A DNA stretch of 64,000 nt from Pokkaliibacter sp. MBI-7. Lineage in GTDB: Bacteria; Pseudomonadota; Gammaproteobacteria; Pseudomonadales; Balneatricaceae. The stretch's first letter is position 1, and every line of letters starts with the position of its first letter. The position numbers were made by a program, and so were the translations under genes. Of the stretch, positions 54,384 to 63,522 are shown in pieces. The stretch lies in contig NZ_JARVTG010000001.1 in the NCBI RefSeq assembly GCF_029846635.1, positions 1,704,501 to 1,768,500 of the forward strand. The letters run 5' to 3'. The notes below the pieces were generated by a model. That model was not told where the DNA came from, did not search any database, and saw only the letters and a program-made list of their open reading frames with translations.

Positions 54384-55973
54384 ATGCGGTATCTCTGGCA
54401 GCTGTTCGTCGAGATGCTGAAGGATCGACGCCAGCGGATGGTGTTGGTGACGGTGCTTGCCCTGGCGCTTTTCTGCGCTATGGTGGCAGGCACTGCCCTG
54501 AAGCTGGTCAATGAACAGAATGACATTCTGGCGCAACCCAAGCTGCTGGTGAAAGGGGGGATCTGGCACCTTTATCGTGCCTATTACGAACTGAACGACC
54601 TGCCTAATACGCTGGAAGGCGTCGACTCCGGTCAGCTTGATCCCTACAAGCTGTCGATCCGGCTGCAGGTCGTCGCCAGTCTGCTGGATATCGTGCACAG
54701 TCTGCAAAAGGACGCCTTCGCCACCGATGAAAAGGGCGAAAGTCAGCGCACCCTGCTGCATATGATGGATCAGATCAACCACTGGGATCAGCAGGCCTCC
54801 AGCAGCACGCCCCTCAGTGACGGCCAGCTGCATCAGCTGACCGGCGATATCCGCCAGCAGCTGCCCAAACTCCTGCATGACATCAACGATCTGGCGGGCA
54901 CAGCCAACGTCTCGCAAGCCAGTCTGATCGACAGCATGCGCTATCACTATCGCGAGCTGTTCATTCAGCTGGCCTGGGCCGTGGGCGGTCTGGGTATAGC
55001 TGGTTTGACTCTGGTGATCTATCTGCTCAGCTACATTTTCCGCGAGCGTCGCCTGAGCGACAGCCTCAGCGAAATGAACAGCTTCCTGGAACTGCGGGTG
55101 GAAGAGCGCGCTCACGATGTGCTGGAGCGGGAGGAACGCCTTAAGGCGATTCTGGAAACCAGCCCCAGCGATGTCATCCTGATTCATCCCGATGGCAAAG
55201 TGCATTTCGTCAACCAACGCCTGCTGCAGCGTCTGAACTGCACCTCGTACCAGAGCTTTTCGCTCGACCACTTCTTTGCCGACGCCGATGCAGGCCGTGC
55301 CTTCTGCCGTAACCTGTCATCCCAGCAGCTGATCGATGAAGTGGAAATGCGCATCGGCATCCGCGACCCGTACTGGGGCGTGGTCTCCGGGCGGGTACTC
55401 TATATCGAGCAGGAACCGGCTTACCTGATCTGGAGCTATGACATCAGCCAGCGCAAGGCGATGGAGCAGGAACTGGTCAAGCTGGCCAGCACCGATACCC
55501 TCACCGGGCTGCACAACCATCACTCCTTTATCCAGCAGTCCCGTTGCTGGCTGGTCAACAGTGCTCAGCCTGCTTTCTGTGCCTTGCTGATGATCGACAT
55601 CGACCACTTCAAACAGATCAATGACAACTACGGCCATACCATCGGTGATCAGGCCATCCAGTCTGTCGCCCATACCCTGCAGGCGGGCTTGCGCAAAGGG
55701 GAAATCCTCGGCCGCATCAACGGTGAGAAATTCGCGCTGCTGATGCCCATCAGTACCAACGAAGACATCTTCAGTCTGATGGAAGCCCTGCGTCAGCGCA
55801 TCGAAACCCATCCCATGACCATACAGGATTACACCCTGTATCTGACGGTCAGCGTGGGCGCTGCCTTCTATCGCCCGTCCATGAGTATCGAAGAGCTGCT
55901 GGAGCGCGCCGATACCTCCCTCTATCAGGCCAAAGCCATGGGCCGCAACCGGGTGGCCGTCTGGTCTGACTGA
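54384..55973 (+). CDS. PAS-GGDEF membrane protein with degenerate active site
   Basis: A 529-residue protein. Helix 17-40, a periplasmic helical domain (41-194), helix 195-218, a coiled coil (about 225-255), a PAS domain (255-355) and a GGDEF domain (365-529). The metal site DIDHFK (405-410) is intact, but the signature reads INGEKF: Asn446-Gly447-Glu448-Lys449-Phe450 where GG(D/E)EF is required, and the inhibitory RxxD site is RKGE. So diguanylate cyclase activity is doubtful; it may bind GTP or c-di-GMP, or signal by dimerisation. Six bases after the molybdopterin-fold gene. Confidence 0.85.
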   Translation: MRYLWQLFVEMLKDRRQRMVLVTVLALALFCAMVAGTALKLVNEQNDILAQPKLLVKGGIWHLYRAYYELNDLPNTLEGVDSGQLDPYKLSIRLQVVASLLDIVHSLQKDAFATDEKGESQRTLLHMMDQINHWDQQASSSTPLSDGQLHQLTGDIRQQLPKLLHDINDLAGTANVSQASLIDSMRYHYRELFIQLAWAVGGLGIAGLTLVIYLLSYIFRERRLSDSLSEMNSFLELRVEERAHDVLEREERLKAILETSPSDVILIHPDGKVHFVNQRLLQRLNCTSYQSFSLDHFFADADAGRAFCRNLSSQQLIDEVEMRIGIRDPYWGVVSGRVLYIEQEPAYLIWSYDISQRKAMEQELVKLASTDTLTGLHNHHSFIQQSRCWLVNSAQPAFCALLMIDIDHFKQINDNYGHTIGDQAIQSVAHTLQAGLRKGEILGRINGEKFALLMPISTNEDIFSLMEALRQRIETHPMTIQDYTLYLTVSVGAAFYRPSMSIEELLERADTSLYQAKAMGRNRVAVWSD

Positions 55974-56215
55974 CGCCTCCGGGCGGCTCATGCTGCCAGC
56001 CCGGTGGTTACATAACCGCCCTTTCCAATTCTTTACATAACTCCTAAACTGACCGCCGGTCTGTAAACTTGCGTATTACTGCCTGATTCTTTGCCTGATC
56101 TGCACAATCAGCCTGCCATGGCGGTCGCTGTGCCTGATTGGGTTCGACTGGTCTGCCGCCCTTCAACCCAGACTCTGTCTGCCTTGCAGACAGGCACCCA
56201 GGCAAAAAATAAGAG

Positions 56216-57316
56216 ATGTCACTGATGAAAAGCGCCACATGGATAGCCGTGCTGTTAGTGATTTGCCTGGCCGTATGGCTGGTCAGCGGTGGGGAAGTCG
56301 TCACCGCCGCCACTGAGCCTCCCGCGCCACAGCAAGCCGATGCCCCTGCCTCCTCTGCTCCCGTCAGGGTCGAAGTGCTGCACTCAGCCGCCCAGAGCAT
56401 CACCCGCAACGTCATTATTCAGGGTCAGGTAGAGGCCCGCCGGGTGGTGCGCCTGAAAGCCGAGACCAGCGGCCGGGTCAAGGAGCTACCCATCGTCCGC
56501 GGCAGCCGGGTCGGCAGCGGCACTTTACTGGTCGCACTGGAGCTGAACGAACGGGAAGCACAGCGGCAACAGGCAGAAGCTCAGGTGCGCCAGTACGAAT
56601 ATGAGCTTAAGGCAGCCGAAACCCTGAAGCAGAAAGGCTTGCAGGCAGATACCCGGCTGATGGAGCTGCGCGCTCAACTGGCGGCCGCCCGTGCCAGCCT
56701 GGCCAGCAGCGTGCAGGATATTGCCCATACCCGCATCAGTGCCCCCATCGACGGTATTCTTGATCAGCGCCCGCTGGAAGTCGGTGACTTTCTCGACCGC
56801 GGTGATGCTGTCGCCACACTGGTGGATGACTCGGAAGTCAAGGTCACGGCGATGGTGCCGCAAAACCATCTGCCCAGCCTGCATCTGGGTCAACCAGCAT
56901 CCGCCCGGCTGCTCGACGGTCGTGAGCTGCACGGGACGCTCAGCTATATCGCCACAGAAGCCGAAAGTGGCAGCCGCAGCTATCGGGTCGAAGTCAGCGT
57001 GGCTAACCCCGAACACCAGCGCCTGATAGGCATGTCGGCAACGTTGCAGTTGCCTGTCGCCAGTGTCATGGCGCACTTGCTCTCCCCTGCACTGCTCAGT
57101 CTGAACAGTCACAACCAACTGGTGATCAAAGCCGTAGATGGCCGTCAGCAGGTAGCGGAATATCCGGTAAGCATCGTGCGTAGCGCCGAAGACGGGGTGT
57201 GGCTGAGTGGTCTGCCCGCCGAGGTGGAGGTCATCAGCACCGGTCAGGGCTTCGTCAGTGCTGGCGACCCCATAGAGCCTGTCGCGGTTACCACCCCGAC
57301 CGCACAGGGAGGCTGA
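56216..57316 (+). CDS. RND efflux periplasmic adaptor
   Basis: A 366-residue membrane fusion protein with an N-terminal helix (ATWIAVLLVICLAVWLVSGG), a biotinyl-lipoyl-like half (RRVVRLKAETSGRVKELPIV), a short helical hairpin (residues 105-165) and the second half (ISAPIDGILDQRPLEVGDFL). It connects the RND pump encoded three bases downstream to an outer-membrane factor, which is not encoded here; the pump may borrow the TolC-type protein at 26781 or another one. Confidence 0.9.
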   Translation: MSLMKSATWIAVLLVICLAVWLVSGGEVVTAATEPPAPQQADAPASSAPVRVEVLHSAAQSITRNVIIQGQVEARRVVRLKAETSGRVKELPIVRGSRVGSGTLLVALELNEREAQRQQAEAQVRQYEYELKAAETLKQKGLQADTRLMELRAQLAAARASLASSVQDIAHTRISAPIDGILDQRPLEVGDFLDRGDAVATLVDDSEVKVTAMVPQNHLPSLHLGQPASARLLDGRELHGTLSYIATEAESGSRSYRVEVSVANPEHQRLIGMSATLQLPVASVMAHLLSPALLSLNSHNQLVIKAVDGRQQVAEYPVSIVRSAEDGVWLSGLPAEVEVISTGQGFVSAGDPIEPVAVTTPTAQGG

Positions 57317-57319
57317 GGT

Positions 57320-60300
57320 ATGCTGACGCTGATTCGGGCGGCCGTGGATCGCAGCCGTACCACCTTGTTGCTGCTGCTGTTCCTGCTGCTGGCCGGGGCG
57401 ATGGCGTTCAATGCCATTCCCAAGGAATCCGACCCCGACGTCGCCATTCCCATGATCTATGTCTCCCTGAGCCACGAGGGCATCGCACCGGCAGATGCCG
57501 AACGCCTGCTGGTGCGACCGATGGAGAACGAGCTGAAGTCCATTGAGGGAGTGAAGGAAATGACCGCCTTCGCCTCGGAAGGCCATGCCTCGGTCATGCT
57601 GGAGTTCGATGCCGGTTTCGACGCTCGCAAAGCACTGGACGATGTGCGCGAGAAAGTCGATACCGCCAAATCCAAACTGCCCGCCGACACCGATGAGCCC
57701 GTTGTGCATGAAATCAATGTGGCGCTGTTTCCGGTGCTGTCCATCGCCCTCTCCGGACCCTTGCCTGAGCACCTGCTGGTGCAATATGCCCGCGCCCTGC
57801 GGGATGACATTGAAGCGATCCCCGGTGTACTGGAAGTGGAGATCGCCGGTGATCGCGAAGAACAGCTGGAGATTCTGGTCGATCCACTGGTGCTCGACAG
57901 TTATCAGGTCAACTATGCCGATCTGTTCGCCACGGTGCAGAACAACAATCAGCTGGTGGCCGCTGGCGCGCTGGACACCGGCTCAGGGCGGATGGTGCTG
58001 AAGGTGCCGGGGGTAATCGAAGATATCAACGACCTGCTGTCATTGCCGGTCAAGACCGTGGGCAGCACGGTGGTGCGCTTCTCCGATGTGGCTACGGTGC
58101 GCCGTACCTTCAAGGATCCACAGGGCTTTGCCCGGGTCAACGGCCAGCCGGCGCTGACCCTGCAGGTGAAGAAGCGGGTGGGCGCCAATATCATCGACAC
58201 CATAGATGCCGTGCAGCAGGTGGTGGCACGTCATCAGCAGGTATGGCCCGCTCCACTGGCCATGAGCTATATCCTTGATCAGTCCGGGCAGATCAAGGTG
58301 ATGCTCAGCGATCTGCTCAATAACGTCGCTTCGGCCATCATTCTGGTGATGATCATCATCCTTGCCGCTATGGGAGTACGCTCATCGCTGCTGGTCGGGC
58401 TGGCCATTCCCGGCTCCTTTCTCAGCGGTATCCTGATCCTCTACGGCATCGGCTACACCCTCAATATCGTGGTGCTGTTCTCACTGATTCTGGTGGTGGG
58501 GATGCTGGTGGATGGTGCCATTGTGGTGATCGAGCTGGCTGACCGTCTGCAGCAACAGGGCCACAGTGCACGTGAAGCCTACACTCAGGCCGCAGCGAGA
58601 ATGGCCTGGCCGGTCATTGCCTCAACGGCCACTACACTGGTGGTGTTTCTGCCATTGCTGTTCTGGCCCGGTGTGGTGGGCCAGTTCATGAAGTACCTCC
58701 CGATGACGGTACTGATCTGCCTTAGTGCCTCACTGTTCATGGCCCTGATCTTTATGCCGGTGCTGGGCGCCGTGCTCAGTCGCCGCCAGCCACGGCAGCT
58801 GATTCAGCTCAACACCCAGGCATCGGCACTGACCCGGGGCTATGCCAGCCTGCTGGCACGCCTGTTACGCCGTCCGGCACTAACCCTGCTGGCGGCGGTG
58901 CTGATGCTGATTGGCGCCTATGTTGCCTATGGCCACTGGGGGCACGGGGTGGAGTTTTTCCCGGAAGTGGAGCCGGAATCTGCTCAGGTTCTGATCCATG
59001 CCCGTGGCGATCTGTCGATCGAGGAGAAGGATACGCTGGTACGCCGGGTGGAAGCCCGCCTGCAGGGGATGACCGAGCTGCAGGCGCTGTCGGCACGCTC
59101 CTTCAATCAGGGTGATACCCAGATGAGCGAAGACACCATCGGCCAGCTGCAGTTTCAGTTCATTGACTGGTATCGCCGTCGCCCTGCCGATGCCATTCTT
59201 GCCGATATGCGCCAGCGCACGGCAGACCTTGCAGGTATCCAGCTGGAATTCAACAAGGCCGAGAATGGTCCGGGCCAGGGCAAGCCCATCGAGCTGCAGA
59301 TATCAGGCGGTACGGATGAGCAACGTAATGCGGCCGTGGCACTGATCCGTCAGCGTATGAACAGTCTCGGTGGCTTTGCCGAGGCGGAAGATGATCGTGC
59401 TCTGCCCGGCATCGAATGGCGTCTGCAGGTGGATCGTGAAGAAGCAGCCCGTTTCGGCGCTGACATTGTCACCATCGGCAACGCCGTACAGCTGATCACC
59501 TCCGGTATCAAGGTCGCGGACTACCGCCCGGATGACAGTGATGACGAGGTGGATATCCGCGTCCGCCTGCCCGCCGGACAGCGCTCGCTGGGGCAGCTGG
59601 ATACCATGACGATCAATACCCAGCAGGGGATGGTGGCACTGAGCAACTTCGTCCGGCTGCAGCCCATGCCCAAAACCGGCACCCTGACCCGGGTTGATAC
59701 ACGTCGCACCCTGACCATCAAGAGTGAGGTGGCGCCGGGCTATCTGGCCAATGATCAGGTCCACGCCCTGCAGCAGTCACTGCAGGGCGAGAACTGGCCT
59801 GCGACCCTGCGTTTTGAGTTCAAGGGAGAGGATGAAGATCAGCGCGAAACCATGCGTTTTCTGTCACTGGCCTTTGTCACTTCGCTCTTCCTGATGACGC
59901 TGATTCTGCTGACTCAGTTCAACAGCCTGTATCAGAGCCTGCTGATTCTGTCGGCTATCGTGTTCTCTACTGCCGGTGTGCTGCTGGGGCTGCTGATTAC
60001 CGCTCAGCCTTTCGGCATTGTCATGTGTGGCTTGGGCATCATTGCCCTGGCAGGGATAGTGGTGAACAACAACATTGTGCTGATTGATGCCTACAACGAG
60101 ATGCGCAGCAAAGGTATGGCTCCACTGGAGGCGGCCCTGGAAACCGGCAAGCTGCGCCTGCGCCCGGTGTTTCTGACAGCCATCACCACAGTGCTGGGGC
60201 TGATCCCGATGGTGCTGTCACTCAATGTCGACCTGCTCAACCGGCAAATTGCCTGGGGAGCGCCATCAACGCAATGGTGGACGCAGTTGTCATCAGCCAT

Positions 60301-60472
60301 CGCGGGAGGCCTGACCTTCGCTACCCTGCTGACGTTGTTTCTGACCCCCTGTTTACTGGTGCTGGGCGAACAGCTCCTTAGCCGCAGCAAAGCAAGGGCC
60401 GTGAATGGGCATAGTACAGTCGACACAGGCGCAGCGGAAACCGATCAGCACAAACAACTACGCCGTGGCTGA
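57320..60472 (+). CDS. RND-family efflux pump
   Basis: A 1050-residue inner-membrane transporter of the AcrB type. Twelve helices in two halves with two large periplasmic loops. Motifs: NAIPKESDPDVAIPMIYVSL, helix 4 with proton-relay acidic residue (GMLVDGAIVVIE) and a second-half counterpart (GIVVNNNIVLIDAY). Typical drug or solvent exporter; substrates unknown. The AIPKESDPDV start places it near the smaller-substrate VexF/HAE-like group rather than AcrB itself. Its stop codon lies in the loop of the downstream hairpin. Confidence 0.93.
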   Translation: MLTLIRAAVDRSRTTLLLLLFLLLAGAMAFNAIPKESDPDVAIPMIYVSLSHEGIAPADAERLLVRPMENELKSIEGVKEMTAFASEGHASVMLEFDAGFDARKALDDVREKVDTAKSKLPADTDEPVVHEINVALFPVLSIALSGPLPEHLLVQYARALRDDIEAIPGVLEVEIAGDREEQLEILVDPLVLDSYQVNYADLFATVQNNNQLVAAGALDTGSGRMVLKVPGVIEDINDLLSLPVKTVGSTVVRFSDVATVRRTFKDPQGFARVNGQPALTLQVKKRVGANIIDTIDAVQQVVARHQQVWPAPLAMSYILDQSGQIKVMLSDLLNNVASAIILVMIIILAAMGVRSSLLVGLAIPGSFLSGILILYGIGYTLNIVVLFSLILVVGMLVDGAIVVIELADRLQQQGHSAREAYTQAAARMAWPVIASTATTLVVFLPLLFWPGVVGQFMKYLPMTVLICLSASLFMALIFMPVLGAVLSRRQPRQLIQLNTQASALTRGYASLLARLLRRPALTLLAAVLMLIGAYVAYGHWGHGVEFFPEVEPESAQVLIHARGDLSIEEKDTLVRRVEARLQGMTELQALSARSFNQGDTQMSEDTIGQLQFQFIDWYRRRPADAILADMRQRTADLAGIQLEFNKAENGPGQGKPIELQISGGTDEQRNAAVALIRQRMNSLGGFAEAEDDRALPGIEWRLQVDREEAARFGADIVTIGNAVQLITSGIKVADYRPDDSDDEVDIRVRLPAGQRSLGQLDTMTINTQQGMVALSNFVRLQPMPKTGTLTRVDTRRTLTIKSEVAPGYLANDQVHALQQSLQGENWPATLRFEFKGEDEDQRETMRFLSLAFVTSLFLMTLILLTQFNSLYQSLLILSAIVFSTAGVLLGLLITAQPFGIVMCGLGIIALAGIVVNNNIVLIDAYNEMRSKGMAPLEAALETGKLRLRPVFLTAITTVLGLIPMVLSLNVDLLNRQIAWGAPSTQWWTQLSSAIAGGLTFATLLTLFLTPCLLVLGEQLLSRSKARAVNGHSTVDTGAAETDQHKQLRRG

Positions 60473-60485
60473 CCACGGCGTAGTT
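60456..60485. terminator. Strong bidirectional hairpin at RND gene end
   Basis: AACTACGCCGTGG-CTGA-CCACGGCGTAGTT, a 13-bp perfect stem; the RND stop TGA lies in its loop. TTT follows on + and GTTTGT on -, so it can end both the RND operon and the converging small gene. Confidence 0.8.
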
Positions 60486-60510
60486 TGGAAGGGAGTTAAA
60501 GGCCGTCGAG

Positions 60511-60777
60511 TTACAGCGGATGCGGGAAGGCACGTGCTGCGTGGCGATGATTCACACCTGACGGCGTTACATAGAAGCGCGCCTCTTCATCGGTACACTG
60601 ACCTGCGCGTCCACAGCTCAGATCGTCGTCTTCGCACAGGCAATGGTGCTTGTCGAGGCTATCAGGGACAGGCGATGGCATCGACTGCTGCAGAAATCCA
60701 AAGGTAAAGAAGCGGCCAAACAAATGGGCAACATAGTGGTGACGAACACGTTTTTGCACTGCGCTGATGTTGACCAT
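60511..60777 (-). CDS. Small Cys-containing protein of unknown function
   Basis: An 88-residue protein not recognised. It begins MVNISAVQKRVRHHYVAHLF with a basic, aromatic N terminus. Near the middle is HHCLCEDDDLSCGRAGQC, four Cys within 14 residues, possibly a small metal site, and the end is HRHAARAFPHPL. The ATG at 60777 has CAGGTAG nearby. Codon pattern and a shared terminator make a real gene likely. No partner visible. Confidence 0.5.
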   Translation of the reverse strand: MVNISAVQKRVRHHYVAHLFGRFFTFGFLQQSMPSPVPDSLDKHHCLCEDDDLSCGRAGQCTDEEARFYVTPSGVNHRHAARAFPHPL

Positions 60778-60922
60778 GGAATCTACCTGTGGGTTACGGC
60801 GGCTGCCGGACACTATTTATTGCTTAATATTGAGCAAAATATGTACCAGCAGCCGACTTACTCACCCAAAGGGCGTCTTACTTTCTCTGTCAGCCTGAAG
60901 TAACTGGCTATACATCAACGGT

Positions 60923-61882
60923 TTAGCTCGTTTCCTTGTTGCGATAGCTGTAAGTCGCCTTGAACCGCGACTGAATCCAGTCACCACTGGTAACAGGCTG
61001 GTAACGCAATGGATGCTCCGTATCGATGCATGTGGGTAAGGTGGTAACCAGCGTATCGAAGTCAGGCTCCACAAAGAAGGGGCTGGAATAGCGATGCACT
61101 CCGGCCTGCGGGCTGACTACCCGATGAGCCGTGGAGCGATAGATATCGTTAGTCCAGTGCTGCATCAGGTCACCAATATTGACCACGTAGCTGTCTTCGA
61201 TAGGGGTGGCATCAATCCACTGACCATCAGCACCGCGTACCTGCAAGCCACCAATCTGATCCTGGCGCAGCAAGGTGATGCAGCCGTAGTCGGTGTGGGC
61301 GCCTGCGCCATTGTCATGTACCTGCTCGGGGCGGGGTGGATAGTGAATCACCCGCAGCACCGTGACATGGGTGGAGAACGACTGACTGAAGAAATCCTCT
61401 GGCATCTTAAGTGCCAGTGCCATCGCTTTGAGGATACGCATCGCCACGGGGAACAGCTCAGCGTAGTAGCGCTCCATCAATGATTGAAATCCTTCCAGCT
61501 GCGGATAGCGATTGGGGCCATACATGCTGGGGCAGCGCTCAACATAGGCGTGCTCCTCAGGCAAATTCAGCGCCATGTCGAATGTTTCCTTCCAGTCTGT
61601 TGGCCTGCCTTCCTCCAGCTGCTCAGCACCGATGGAGCCATAACCACGATGGTTGGGGCTCTGGGTAATATCGATGGCGCGCTTGTCGGTATCCGGCAAG
61701 GCGAAGAAACGCGCCGACATGTCAAATACCTGCTGTACCAGAACCGGATCGACACCGTGACCGGTGACGTAGAAGAAGCCACGGTCGCGACAGGCGGTAT
61801 CGATAGCGTCAATGACGGGCTGCCAGGCCTGACGGTCTTCCAGCGCCAGGGGGGAGATATCTATCAGCGGAATACTGCTCAT
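60923..61882 (-). CDS. 2-oxoglutarate/Fe(II)-dependent dioxygenase
   Basis: A 319-residue isopenicillin-N-synthase-like oxygenase. N-terminal DIOX_N domain (PLIDISPLALEDRQAWQPVI, GFFYVTGHGVD), then the iron triad His196-Thr-Asp198 and His253, and the 2-oxoglutarate binder Arg264-Tyr-Ser266. Substrate unknown; adjacency to a purine-nucleoside-type receptor suggests it might hydroxylate or demethylate a nucleobase-like compound. ATG at 61882 with ACAGGAAA upstream. Confidence 0.88.
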   Translation of the reverse strand: MSSIPLIDISPLALEDRQAWQPVIDAIDTACRDRGFFYVTGHGVDPVLVQQVFDMSARFFALPDTDKRAIDITQSPNHRGYGSIGAEQLEEGRPTDWKETFDMALNLPEEHAYVERCPSMYGPNRYPQLEGFQSLMERYYAELFPVAMRILKAMALALKMPEDFFSQSFSTHVTVLRVIHYPPRPEQVHDNGAGAHTDYGCITLLRQDQIGGLQVRGADGQWIDATPIEDSYVVNIGDLMQHWTNDIYRSTAHRVVSPQAGVHRYSSPFFVEPDFDTLVTTLPTCIDTEHPLRYQPVTSGDWIQSRFKATYSYRNKETS

Positions 61883-61927
61883 GGTTAATTTCCTGTCTGC
61901 ATCCTCAGTGAGAGGATAAGCATGTAA

Positions 61928-61955
61928 ACGAAAGGCTCCCGCAGGAGCCTTTCGT
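61928..61955 (-). terminator. Hairpin between BMP receptor and oxygenase genes
   Basis: ACGAAAGGCTCC-CGCA-GGAGCCTTTCGT, a 12-bp stem 22 bp after the receptor stop. Only TTT follows, so it may attenuate rather than stop transcription into the oxygenase gene 46 bp on. Confidence 0.7.
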
Positions 61956-61976
61956 GTATTGCATGGGTGCAATGGG

Positions 61977-63053
61977 TTATTGCGGGATCTTGTCGTCGAT
62001 GCCTTCAACATACCAGTTGACCTGCGCCAGCTCTTCATCAGTCAGAGCATGACCTGCGGCAACCACTTCCTTACCAGTGTTGTCCTTGATCGGGCCGGTA
62101 AAGGGTTTCAGCTCGCCTGATTTGATCTTGGCATAGGTATCATTGATAGCCTGTTTCACGTCAGCAGGCAGGTTGTCGTTGATGGACGCCAGCTGCAGCA
62201 CGTCTTCGTGGAAGCCACCCCAGTAATCCTGAGGCTTGTAGGTACCATCCATGACAGACTGTACAACCTTGATGTAGTAAGGAGCCCAGTGGTCACGCAC
62301 AGAGTAAACATGAGCATTGGGTGCAAACTTGGACATGTCTGACGCCTGACCGATAGCACGTACGCCACCACGCTTCTCTGCAGCGATCAGCGGAGCAGGG
62401 CTGTCAGTGTGCTGAATCAGCACGTCGACACCCTGATCCATCAGAGCATTGGCCGCGTCAGCTTCTTTACCGGGATCGTACCAGGTGTTAGCCCAGACGA
62501 TCTTCAGCTTGACGTTGGGGTTAACGCTCTTGGCGCCCATGTAGACCGCATCAATGTCACGGATCACTTCAGGAATGGGGAAAGCACCGATATAACCAAT
62601 GGTGTTGGACTTGGTCAGCATGCCTGCTGCAACGCCAGAGACGTAGCGACCTTCATAGGTACGCAACACGTAGGTGCCCATGTTAGGCAGGCGTTTGTAA
62701 CCGGTAGCATGTTCAAAAATGACGTTGGGGAATTTCTTCGCCACCTTGTAAGTCGCATTCATAAAACCAAAGGAGGTGGTGAAGATCACCTTGTTTCCAT
62801 CTTTGGCCAGCTGAGTGATAACACGCTCAGCATCAGCGCCTTCAGGAACGTTTTCAACGTAGGTGGTTTTTACCTTGCCGTTGAAGTATTTCTCCATTTC
62901 CTGACGACCCTGGTCGTGCTCGTAGCTCCACCCCAGATCACCCACCGGGCCAACATACACAAAGCCTACTTTCAAGGGTTCTTCTGCCTGGGCCATCACA
63001 GCACAGGTCATCAGTCCCAGACCTGCCAGCAACTGCTTCAGTTTGAGTTTCAT
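61977..63053 (-). CDS. BMP-family ABC substrate-binding protein
   Basis: A 358-residue secreted receptor; signal peptide ends near MAQAEE. Segments PLKVGFVYVGPVGDLGWSYE, FATGY-like FEHATGYKRLPNMGTY and GRYVSGVAAGMLTKSNTIGY mark the BMP/PnrA-like family that binds nucleosides, purines or related bases. There is no lipobox (cleavage ALA-type), so it is soluble in the periplasm. Start at ATG 63053 (the codon before is TTG) with GAGAGA upstream. The matching permease and ATPase genes are not in the window. Confidence 0.88.
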   Translation of the reverse strand: MKLKLKQLLAGLGLMTCAVMAQAEEPLKVGFVYVGPVGDLGWSYEHDQGRQEMEKYFNGKVKTTYVENVPEGADAERVITQLAKDGNKVIFTTSFGFMNATYKVAKKFPNVIFEHATGYKRLPNMGTYVLRTYEGRYVSGVAAGMLTKSNTIGYIGAFPIPEVIRDIDAVYMGAKSVNPNVKLKIVWANTWYDPGKEADAANALMDQGVDVLIQHTDSPAPLIAAEKRGGVRAIGQASDMSKFAPNAHVYSVRDHWAPYYIKVVQSVMDGTYKPQDYWGGFHEDVLQLASINDNLPADVKQAINDTYAKIKSGELKPFTGPIKDNTGKEVVAAGHALTDEELAQVNWYVEGIDDKIPQ

Positions 63054-63522
63054 CAATCAGATCTCTCGTCTCTTATTGGAGGGAGCCGGAGCAGGAGTGC
63101 CCGGTCACTAGCGAATAAATTGCTTCAAAACGGTGCCTGAGTATCTTTTTACCGCGCCTGCCATTGCGTGATGCAACGCATTTAGCAGCACACAGTAAAG
63201 TGTTGCAGAGTCAGACAACAGGTAACCCCTCTGGTAGCAAAAAACTGGCCAACTGGTCAATTTCCTGCAAATTCACAGACAACCGCTTCTTTATATAGCC
63301 CATCGGCCAAATGTTCACACCAAAATAGTGCACAAGCCCGTTTTCGGGCTTAACGGCGCGCCAACTATGACCAAGGGAATCGCCTGCTTTGTCACTGCCG
63401 ATGCAACCTCTGGTAAAGGTTGCATCACGCAGCGTTGCAAATAGAAAACAGTCCGCACTTTCATTTCGTGACCAGCAGTCATAAAATGACCAAAAGTTCA
63501 CAGAATAACAGCGAAAGCATTT
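63054..63522. promoter_or_regulatory. Divergent region with repeated TGCGTGATGCAA motif
   Basis: About 470 bp between the receptor and the TetR gene. TGCGTGATGCAA at 63165-63176 reappears inverted as TTGCATCACGCA at 63420-63431. The second copy overlaps a longer dyad, GATGCAACCT-CTGGTAA-AGGTTGCATC (63400-63426). AAGCCCG-TTTT-CGGGCTT at 63334-63351 is a hairpin of unknown role. These look like operators for the adjacent TetR regulator. Confidence 0.5.

Noticed and set aside
63334..63351. Riboswitch upstream of the BMP receptor
   Set aside because: Only a simple 7-bp hairpin is visible; no conserved purine-riboswitch core was recognised, and it is far from the start codon.
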